A DNA stretch of 64,000 nucleotides from contig NZ_CP067041.1 in NCBI RefSeq assembly GCF_016599855.1, positions 2,418,001 to 2,482,000 on the forward strand, read 5' to 3'. The position numbers were made by a program, and so were the translations under genes. Shown piece by piece: positions 35,059 to 41,745 of the stretch (the first letter of the stretch is position 1; every line of letters starts with the position of its first letter). The stretch is from Bradyrhizobium diazoefficiens (lineage in GTDB: Bacteria > Pseudomonadota > Alphaproteobacteria > Rhizobiales > Xanthobacteraceae). The notes below the pieces were generated by a model, which was given only the letters and a program-made list of their open reading frames with translations, made no database searches and was not told the origin of the DNA.

Positions 35059-36051
35059 ATGAAGCGGTGGATTGGGGCTGTTGCAGCGACGTTCATGGCG
35101 TTTGCAGTTGCGCCGGCGCAGGCGGCCGACAAGGTCGTGCTGATGCTGAACTGGTACGTCTATGGCGAGCACGCGCCGTTCTATTACGGCAAGGCCAAGG
35201 GCATCTATGCGGCCGAAGGCATCGACCTCGAGATCCAGGAAGGCCGCGGCTCGGCTGCGACCACGCAGGCCGTCGCTGCCAAGACCGCCGATTTCGGCTA
35301 TGTCGACGTGCCCACCATGATGCGCGCCGCGATCAAGGGCGCGCCTGTGATCGCGACCGGCGTGCTGCTGCAGACATCACCGATGTCCGTCATGGGCTTC
35401 GCCGACAAGAACATCAGGAAGCCCGAAGACATCAAGGGCAAAACGGTGGCGATCACGCCGGCGGACTCCATGACCCAGATCTGGCCGCTGTTCCTGAAGA
35501 AGACCGGCCTGAAGGAGAGCGACTTCCACACAGTCGCCGGCGATGGCCAGACCAAGCTCAATGCCGTCATCAACGGGCAGGCTGATCTCCTGCTCGGCTA
35601 TGTCATGGACCAGTCGATGAAGATCAAGGACGCCACCGGCAAGGACGTCTACCCGATCAAGTTCGCCGACTACGGCATCAACATGGTCTCATCAGGCATC
35701 ATCGCCAACACCGACTATGTAAAGGCCAATGCCGACCTCGTCCGCCGCTTCATGTCGGCGACCACCAAAGCGGTCGAGGCCGCCGAGAAGGAGCCGAAGG
35801 CCGCGGCGCAGTCGATCCTCGACGCCAACCCTAAGGGCGGCAAGATCGACACGCTGACGCAGGGCTTCGAGCTGACCATTCCGCTCTACCGGACCGCCGA
35901 GACCAAAGGCAAGCGGCCGTTCCAGGTCACCGACCAGAACATGACCGATAGCGTCAATCTGATGGTCGAATATGGCGGCCTCGATGCCAAGGCCAAGGAG
36001 AACCCGAAGGCCTTCTACACCAACGACTACCTGCCGAAGGGTGGCTCGTGA
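35059..36051 (+). CDS. ABC transporter substrate-binding protein, SsuA/THI5-like
   Basis: A 330-residue periplasmic protein with Sec signal peptide (MKRWIGAVAATFMAFAVAPA, cut before ADKV). The mature start VVLMLNWYVYGEHAPFYYGK matches the NMT1/THI5-like family, which binds pyrimidine precursors, sulfonates, or aromatic and heterocyclic compounds. ATG 35059 is better placed after AGGGAGAG than the in-frame GTG 35053. It is followed without gap by the ATPase gene, whose GTG start overlaps its stop. Confidence 0.93.
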   Translation: MKRWIGAVAATFMAFAVAPAQAADKVVLMLNWYVYGEHAPFYYGKAKGIYAAEGIDLEIQEGRGSAATTQAVAAKTADFGYVDVPTMMRAAIKGAPVIATGVLLQTSPMSVMGFADKNIRKPEDIKGKTVAITPADSMTQIWPLFLKKTGLKESDFHTVAGDGQTKLNAVINGQADLLLGYVMDQSMKIKDATGKDVYPIKFADYGINMVSSGIIANTDYVKANADLVRRFMSATTKAVEAAEKEPKAAAQSILDANPKGGKIDTLTQGFELTIPLYRTAETKGKRPFQVTDQNMTDSVNLMVEYGGLDAKAKENPKAFYTNDYLPKGGS

Positions 36052-36893
36052 AACCTGCGACAGTCGCGAGTGACGCCTTGCAGCCGACTGCGCATCTGAG
36101 ACTGGTGAGCGACCGGGCTGGCGATGCGTCGGGCATCAAGCTATCGGGCGTGTCGAAAACCTACCGGACACGCGACGGCGATGTGCCGTCGCTGCGCCCG
36201 CTCGACTTCCACATCAACGACGGCGAGTTCTTCGTCGTGGTCGGACCAAGCGGATGCGGCAAGTCCACGCTGCTCAAGCTGATCTCGGGACTGTTGCCGC
36301 CGACATCTGGCGAGGTCCTGGTCGAGGGCGAGAAGGTGACGAAGCCGCACGGCAATGTCGGCATCGTCTTCCAGAATGCGTTACTGCTGCCGTGGCGCAA
36401 TATCCTCTCGAACGTGATGCTGCCGATCGACATGAAGCGGCTGCCGCGAGCCGAATATCTCGCCCGGGCCAAGGCGCTGCTCAAGCTGGTCGGGCTCGAA
36501 GGCTTCGAGAAGAAGCTGCCATGGCAACTCTCCGGCGGCATGCAGCAGCGGGCCTCGATCTGCCGCGCGCTGGTGCACGATCCCAAGATCATGCTGATGG
36601 ATGAGCCGTTCGGCGCGCTCGATGCGCTGACGCGCGAGCGCATGAATGTCGAATTGATGCGGATCCAGCGCGAGACCAGGAAGACGGTGCTCCTGATCAC
36701 GCATTCGATTCCGGAGGCCGTGTTCCTCGCCGACCGCGTGCTGGTCATGACCGAGCGGCCCGGCGCAGTCGCCGCGATCTATGACGTGCCGCTGCCGCGC
36801 CCGCGCTCGCTCGACGTGATGGCCGATCCTGTCTTCACCGAGCTGGTGCAACGCATCCGCAAGCATTTCTTCTCGCAAGGGGCATTGGACTGA
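36048..36893 (+). CDS. ABC transporter ATP-binding protein, SsuB/TauB type
   Basis: A 281-residue ATPase: Walker A GPSGCGKSTLL, Q-loop VFQNALLLPW, ABC signature LSGGMQQRASICRALV, Walker B IMLMDEPFGALD and H-loop THSIPEAVFLADR. It powers the importer formed with the permease and binding protein upstream. GTG 36048 overlaps the previous stop by four bases, showing coupled translation. The N-terminal 30 residues are not part of the domain. Confidence 0.95.
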   Translation: MKPATVASDALQPTAHLRLVSDRAGDASGIKLSGVSKTYRTRDGDVPSLRPLDFHINDGEFFVVVGPSGCGKSTLLKLISGLLPPTSGEVLVEGEKVTKPHGNVGIVFQNALLLPWRNILSNVMLPIDMKRLPRAEYLARAKALLKLVGLEGFEKKLPWQLSGGMQQRASICRALVHDPKIMLMDEPFGALDALTRERMNVELMRIQRETRKTVLLITHSIPEAVFLADRVLVMTERPGAVAAIYDVPLPRPRSLDVMADPVFTELVQRIRKHFFSQGALD

Positions 36894-36897
36894 AGCC

Positions 36898-38289
36898 ATG
36901 TCCCCGCGCCTGAAACTGCGAGATGTCGCCTTATTCGAACGTCCCGTGCGTTTCGCGCGGCCGTTCCGCTTTGGCGCCATTACGCTTCACGCGACGCCGC
37001 AGCTGTTCGTGCGGGTCGAGATCGAAGTCGAGGGCAGGGGGAGCGCGGTCGGTGCTAGCGCCGAGCTGCTGGTGCCGAAATGGTTCGACAAGCGGCCGGA
37101 GCTGTCGCCGGCGCAAACGGTTGACGGCCTGCGCCGCTCGCTTCAGATCGCGCGCGGTCTCTATCTGGCGCGGACTGGATTTTTGACGGCGTTCGATCTG
37201 CATGCCTCGTGCATCGGAGCGCAGATCGCGACCTGTGCGACAAAGAACATTCCTGCGCTTGCCGCGGCTTATGGCCCTGCCGAGATCGACAAGGCAATCC
37301 TCGATGCGCTGCTGCGCGCTGTCGAGACCAGCTTCTTCGATGGAATGGCCGGCAACGTCGCCGGCGTCGATGCGCGGCTATCGCCCGACCTGAAGGATGC
37401 GGACATCGCGGCATTTCTGTCCGGCCGTAAGCCGCTGCAGCGCGTTGCGATCAGGCACACCGTCGGCCTCGACGATACCATCGAAGGCGAGGGCGGAGTC
37501 GCCGATGCGCGCGAGAACGCCGGTGCGAGTTATTTCAAGCTGAAACTGTCAGGCGATCCCGCGGCCGATGCGGCGCGGCTGGCACGGATCGGCAAGGAGC
37601 TCGAGACGTTACGACGCCGCTACAAGGTGACGCTCGACGCGAACGAGCAGTACGCCGATCTGGCGGCGCTGCAGGCGCTGATGGACCGGCTAGGCCGTGA
37701 TTCCGCATTGCGGCCGATCGCCTCGCGCCTGCTCTATATCGAGCAGCCGATGCCGCGCGATATCACGCGGCAATCGCCGCTCGGCTCGCTCGCCGCACGT
37801 GGCTTCATCATCGACGAGGCCGATGATTCCTACGACGCATTCCCCGCAGCGCGGGCGCTTGGCTATCACGGCATCTCCTCGAAATCTTGCAAGGGCCTCT
37901 ACAAGTCTATCGTCAACGCCACGCGCGCGGCGAAGTGGAGCGCGGGCGACGAGCGGTTCTTCGTGACCGGCGAGGACTTGACCTGCCAGGCCGGCCTTGC
38001 CGTGCAGCAGGATCTCGCGCTCGGTGCCTTCATCGGCGTCACTCACGCCGAGCGCAACGGCCACCATTATGTCGACGGCTTTGGCGAGACGCCGGCGGCC
38101 GAAGCGCAGGCCTTCGCCGCCGCGCATCCCGATCTCTACGCCGATGCCGGGCAGGGCATCCGGCTTTCCATTCACGACGGCGATCTCCTGACGGGATCGC
38201 TTCATGCTGCGGGCTTTGCGACGCCGGTCCACCCGGACTGGTCGGCGCTCCGCCCGCTCGAACAGCCAACATCACGTGGGAGTAATTGA
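36898..38289 (+). CDS. Enolase-superfamily (mandelate racemase/muconate cycloisomerase-like) protein
   Basis: A 463-residue protein with enolase-superfamily layout: a capping N-domain followed by a TIM barrel. Visible candidate active-site groups are Lys214-x-Lys216 (YFKLKLSG), Asp247 (VTLDANEQ), Glu282 (LLYIEQPM), Asp306/Glu307 (GFIIDEADD) and Lys329 (SSKSCKG). The set of acidic metal ligands and bases is intact, so it is likely an active lyase, racemase or dehydratase for a sugar acid or related acid. It is longer than typical family members (about 370-400) because of an extended cap. It starts four bases after the ATPase gene and ends one base before the next gene, so it belongs to the cluster. 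Confidence 0.85.
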   Translation: MSPRLKLRDVALFERPVRFARPFRFGAITLHATPQLFVRVEIEVEGRGSAVGASAELLVPKWFDKRPELSPAQTVDGLRRSLQIARGLYLARTGFLTAFDLHASCIGAQIATCATKNIPALAAAYGPAEIDKAILDALLRAVETSFFDGMAGNVAGVDARLSPDLKDADIAAFLSGRKPLQRVAIRHTVGLDDTIEGEGGVADARENAGASYFKLKLSGDPAADAARLARIGKELETLRRRYKVTLDANEQYADLAALQALMDRLGRDSALRPIASRLLYIEQPMPRDITRQSPLGSLAARGFIIDEADDSYDAFPAARALGYHGISSKSCKGLYKSIVNATRAAKWSAGDERFFVTGEDLTCQAGLAVQQDLALGAFIGVTHAERNGHHYVDGFGETPAAEAQAFAAAHPDLYADAGQGIRLSIHDGDLLTGSLHAAGFATPVHPDWSALRPLEQPTSRGSN

Positions 38290-38290
38290 C

Positions 38291-39442
38291 ATGACGACCC
38301 AACGCCTCGGCCTCATCATGAACGGCGTCACCGGCCGCATGGGGCTCAACCAGCATCTGGTCCGCTCGATCGTCGCGATCCGCGAGCAGGGCGGCGTCCG
38401 CTTGAAGAACGGCGACCGCGTCATGCCCGATCCGATCCTGGTCGGCCGCAGCGCCGACAAGGTCGAGGCGCTCGCCAAACGCTATGACATCACGCGCTGG
38501 ACAACCGACCTCGATGCGGCGCTCGCCGACGGGAACGACACCATGTTCTTCGACGCCGCGACTACGCAGGCGCGGCCGGGCCTTCTGACCCAGGCCATCA
38601 ATGCGGGCAAGCACGTCTATTGCGAGAAGCCGATTGCGACCAATTTTGAAGAAGCCCTCGAGGTCGTCAAGCTCGCCGACGCCAAGGGCGTCAAGCACGG
38701 CACGGTGCAGGACAAGCTGTTCCTGCCCGGCCTGAAGAAGATCGCCTTCCTGCGCGACTCCGGATTCTTCGGCCGCATTCTTTCGGTGCGCGGCGAGTTC
38801 GGCTATTGGGTGTTCGAAGGCGACTGGCAGGAGGCGCAGCGGCCGTCCTGGAATTACCGCGACGAAGACGGCGGCGGCATCATCCTCGACATGGTCTGCC
38901 ACTGGCGCTACGTGCTCGACAATCTCTTCGGCAATGTCCAGAGCGTAGTCTGCATCGGCAACACCGACATCCCCGAGCGTTTTGACGAGCAGGGCAAGAA
39001 GTACAAGGCGACCGCGGACGATTCCGCCTATGCGACCTTCCAGCTTGAAGGCGGCGTCATCGCGCACATCAACATGTCCTGGGTGACGCGCGTCTATCGC
39101 GACGATCTCGTCACCTTCCAGGTCGACGGCACGCTCGGCTCGGCGGTCGCCGGCCTCACCGACTGCATGATCCAGGCGCGGCAGGCAACGCCTCGGCCGG
39201 TGTGGAATCCCGACGAGAAGCGGCTGCACGATTTCTACGGCGATTGGCAGAAGCTACCCGACAACGTCACCTACGACAACGGCTTCAAGGAGCAGTGGGA
39301 GATGTTCATCCGTCACGTCTACGAGGATGCGCCCTACAAGTTCACGCTGCTCGAAGGCGCCAAGGGCGTGCAGCTCGCCGAATGCGCGCTGAAGAGCTGG
39401 AAGGAGCGGCGCTGGATCGACGTCGCCCCGATCAAGGCCTGA
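38291..39442 (+). CDS. Gfo/Idh/MocA-family oxidoreductase
   Basis: A 383-residue NAD(P)-dependent dehydrogenase. The N-terminal Rossmann start reads GLIMNGVTGRMGLNQHLVRS, which is atypical (VTGRMG rather than GxGxxG), and the catalytic region has the EKP motif (GKHVYCEKPIATN). Later His residues (DMVCHWRYVLDNLFG) fit the substrate pocket. It would oxidise a hydroxyl of a sugar, inositol or keto-glycoside. ATG 38291 follows GGGAG and one base after the previous stop. The downstream DUF993 gene is separated by a palindromic repeat. Confidence 0.9.
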   Translation: MTTQRLGLIMNGVTGRMGLNQHLVRSIVAIREQGGVRLKNGDRVMPDPILVGRSADKVEALAKRYDITRWTTDLDAALADGNDTMFFDAATTQARPGLLTQAINAGKHVYCEKPIATNFEEALEVVKLADAKGVKHGTVQDKLFLPGLKKIAFLRDSGFFGRILSVRGEFGYWVFEGDWQEAQRPSWNYRDEDGGGIILDMVCHWRYVLDNLFGNVQSVVCIGNTDIPERFDEQGKKYKATADDSAYATFQLEGGVIAHINMSWVTRVYRDDLVTFQVDGTLGSAVAGLTDCMIQARQATPRPVWNPDEKRLHDFYGDWQKLPDNVTYDNGFKEQWEMFIRHVYEDAPYKFTLLEGAKGVQLAECALKSWKERRWIDVAPIKA

Positions 39443-39462
39443 GGATTCGATGCTAGTGATTT

Positions 39463-39548
39463 CGTCATTGCGAGCGAAGCGAAGCAATCCAGACTGCCGC
39501 CGCGGACATACTCTGGATTGCTTCGTCGCTTCGCTCCTCGCAATGACG
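39463..39548. repeat. Palindromic repeat, CGTCATTGCGAGCGAAGCG family, inside the catabolic cluster
   Basis: CGTCATTGCGAG-CGAAGCGAAGCAATCCAGA (39463 on) pairs with TCTGGATTGCTTCG-TCGCTTCG-CTCCTCGCAATGACG (to 39548). It is an 86-base hairpin between the Gfo/Idh/MocA and DUF993 genes. Similar elements are widespread between genes in Bradyrhizobium. In this place it may adjust the ratio of the two transcripts. Confidence 0.85.
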
Positions 39549-39562
39549 AAGAAAGGACCAAA

Positions 39563-40753
39563 ATGAACAAGTCCATCCAGTCGATGTCGTCATTGTCGCT
39601 GAAGCTGCCGAAGGCCGATCGCTCGCTCGAGACCTACCGGCTCGCGGCCTCGCGCTCGTTCCCCGCAAAGCTCGAGGGGCCGCTGAACCGCATCGCCTTC
39701 TCGGCCGTGCATACCGTGGCCAATCCCTTTGCCGACAACGATCCCTGGCTTTCGGTGGCCGTCGACTGGGATAAGACCATCGCCTTCCGCGAGCACATTT
39801 GGGATCTCGGCCTTGGCGTTGCCGAGGCGATGGACACTGCGCAGCGCGGCATGGGCCTGGACTGGCCGACGTCGCTGGAGCTGATCACGCGCTCGGTCGC
39901 CGCCGCGAAGCACCGCAACGCGCTGGTGTTCTCCGGCGCCGGCACCGATCATCTCGCGGTCGAGGATGCCAGGAGCCTCGACGACGTGATCCGCGCCTAT
40001 GAGGAGCAGATCTCGGCGGTCGAGAAGGTCGGCGGCCGCATCATCCTGATGGCCTCGCGCGCGCTGGCAAAGCTCGGCCGCAACGCCGACGATTACGCCA
40101 AGGTCTATGACCGCGTGCTGTCGCAGGTTCGCGAGCCTGTGATCATTCACTGGCTCGGCGACATGTTCGATCCGGCGCTGACGGGCTATTGGGGGACGAA
40201 AGATCTCGACAGGGCCATGGACATTGCGATCGCAATCATCAACGGCAACGCCGCCAAGGTCGATGGCGTCAAGGTCTCGCTACTCGATAAGCAGCGGGAG
40301 ATCGACATGCGCCGGCGCCTCGACAAGCGCATCAAGATGTATACCGGCGATGATTTCAATTATGCCGAGTTGATCGCCGGCGACGAACACGGCTTTTCGC
40401 ACGCGCTGCTCGGCATTTTCGATGCGATCGCACCGGCGGCATCTTACGCGCTGTCGCGCCTCGCGGCGGGCGACGAGGCCGGCTTCCACGATGTGCTGGG
40501 GCCGACCGTGCCGCTGTCGCGCCACATCTTCAAGGCGCCGACGCGCTTCTACAAGACCGGCGTCGTCTTCATGGCGTATCTCAACGGCCACCAGGATCAT
40601 TTCACCATGGTCGGCGGCCAGGAGAGCGCGCGCTCGATGCTGCATCTCGCCGAGCTGTTCCGGCTCGCCGATCAGGCCGGCCTGCTCGCCAATCCGGAAC
40701 TTGCGACGCGGCGGATGAAGACCGTGCTGACCTTGCACGGACTGGAAGACTGA
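39563..40753 (+). CDS. DUF993 / dihydrodipicolinate-synthase-family-like protein
   Basis: A 396-residue protein of the DUF993 family, which databases tend to name as a dihydrodipicolinate synthase family protein. Segments typical of it include NPFADNDPWLSVAVDWDKT, GMGLDWPTSLELITRS, PVIIHWLGDMFDPALTGYWG and DGVKVSLLDKQREIDMRRRL, where the Lys may form a Schiff base as in class I aldolases. I infer a TIM barrel that splits or condenses a keto acid. Start ATG 39563 follows AAAGGA. Its stop overlaps the next start by one base (TGATG). The reaction has not been assigned to my knowledge. Confidence 0.88.
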   Translation: MNKSIQSMSSLSLKLPKADRSLETYRLAASRSFPAKLEGPLNRIAFSAVHTVANPFADNDPWLSVAVDWDKTIAFREHIWDLGLGVAEAMDTAQRGMGLDWPTSLELITRSVAAAKHRNALVFSGAGTDHLAVEDARSLDDVIRAYEEQISAVEKVGGRIILMASRALAKLGRNADDYAKVYDRVLSQVREPVIIHWLGDMFDPALTGYWGTKDLDRAMDIAIAIINGNAAKVDGVKVSLLDKQREIDMRRRLDKRIKMYTGDDFNYAELIAGDEHGFSHALLGIFDAIAPAASYALSRLAAGDEAGFHDVLGPTVPLSRHIFKAPTRFYKTGVVFMAYLNGHQDHFTMVGGQESARSMLHLAELFRLADQAGLLANPELATRRMKTVLTLHGLED

Positions 40754-41616
40754 TGCGCGATTTCTCGTCCGACCACAGCTGGCTGTCGCTGAACACGGCA
40801 ACCGTCCGCAAGCAGGGCGATCTCCTTCAGATCATCGACGCCTGCGCCCGGCATGGCATCCGTGCCATCGATCCCTGGCGCGACCAGGTCGCGGCCGTCG
40901 GGCTCGACCGCGCCGCGCGTGCGGTGCGCGATGCCGGCCTCGATCTCTCAGGCTATTGCCGCGGCGGCATGTTCACCTCGGATGCTTCGCGTCGTGGCGA
41001 GGTGCGCGACGACAACAGACGCTGTGTCGATGAAGCCAAGGCACTCGGCGCGCCCTGCATCGTGTTGGTCGTCGGCGGCCTGCCGCAATATTCGCGGCCG
41101 GGCAGCGAGACATCGAAGGATATCGCGGCAGCCCGCCGGCAGGTCGAGGAAGCGCTCGCCGACATGTTCGACTACGCCAAACAGGCAAAGCTGCCGCTGG
41201 CGATCGAGCCCTTGCATCCGGCCTATGCGGCCGACCGCGCCTGCGTGAACACCACAAAGCAGGCGCTCGACATCTGCGACCGGCTCGACCCCGATAGCAC
41301 CGGCATGCTCGGGGTCGCGCTCGACGTCTATCACATCTGGTGGGATCCGGAGCTGATGGATCAGATCGCGCGTGCCGGCAAGAAAAGGCTGCTGGCGTTC
41401 CATGTCTGCGACTGGCTGGTGCCGACCAGGGACATCCTCAACGACCGCGGCATGATGGGCGACGGCGTCATCGAGATCAAATCCGTGCGCGCCGCCGTCG
41501 AGGCGCAGGGCTATGCCGGCTATTCGGAGATCGAGATCTTCTCCAACGACTGGTGGGGCAAGCCGATGGACGAGGTGCTGCGCACCTGCATCGCGCAGCA
41601 CAAGACCGTGGTGTAG
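40753..41616 (+). CDS. Sugar phosphate isomerase/epimerase-like TIM-barrel protein
   Basis: A 287-residue AP-endonuclease-2-type TIM barrel, as in IolE/IolI and hydroxypyruvate isomerase relatives. Candidate metal ligands are Glu in AIEPLHPAYAADRACVN, Asp/His in GVALDVYHIWWDPE, His in AFHVCDWLVP, and Glu in YSEIEIFSNDWWG. It should epimerise or dehydrate a sugar or inositol derivative. It is the last gene of the ABC-enolase-Gfo/Idh-DUF993 cluster, translation-coupled to DUF993. After it the sequence changes to the accessory insert. Confidence 0.9.
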   Translation: MRDFSSDHSWLSLNTATVRKQGDLLQIIDACARHGIRAIDPWRDQVAAVGLDRAARAVRDAGLDLSGYCRGGMFTSDASRRGEVRDDNRRCVDEAKALGAPCIVLVVGGLPQYSRPGSETSKDIAAARRQVEEALADMFDYAKQAKLPLAIEPLHPAYAADRACVNTTKQALDICDRLDPDSTGMLGVALDVYHIWWDPELMDQIARAGKKRLLAFHVCDWLVPTRDILNDRGMMGDGVIEIKSVRAAVEAQGYAGYSEIEIFSNDWWGKPMDEVLRTCIAQHKTVV

Positions 41617-41628
41617 AGAGCGCGGATC

Positions 41629-41745
41629 CTACGGACTTGGGACCTGTTGCAGCGTGTTGAAGCGCGCCTTCTGCTCGCCGCGAAGCGTGGTATAGACCTC
41701 ATCCAGGGCGCTCGACCAGCCTGGCGGCTGTCAGCAAGGTCCTGA
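41629..41745 (-). pseudogene. Decayed 3' end of an LTXXQ-motif (Spy/CpxP-like) gene
   Basis: Bases 41641-41745 match 45693-45799, the 3' end of the intact LTXXQ gene, over about 105 bases with roughly a dozen mismatches and a two-base deletion that breaks the frame. On the minus strand the surviving part reads EQKARFNTLQQVPSP before a stop at 41629, against EQKARFNTLQQVAGQ in the intact gene. It is a relic of a duplication or of a second gene copy. It marks the left border of the low-G+C insert. Confidence 0.75.

Noticed and set aside
38039..39229. 396-codon minus-strand frame
   Set aside because: It opposes the well-supported Gfo/Idh/MocA gene and the end of the enolase-like gene. No recognisable motif.
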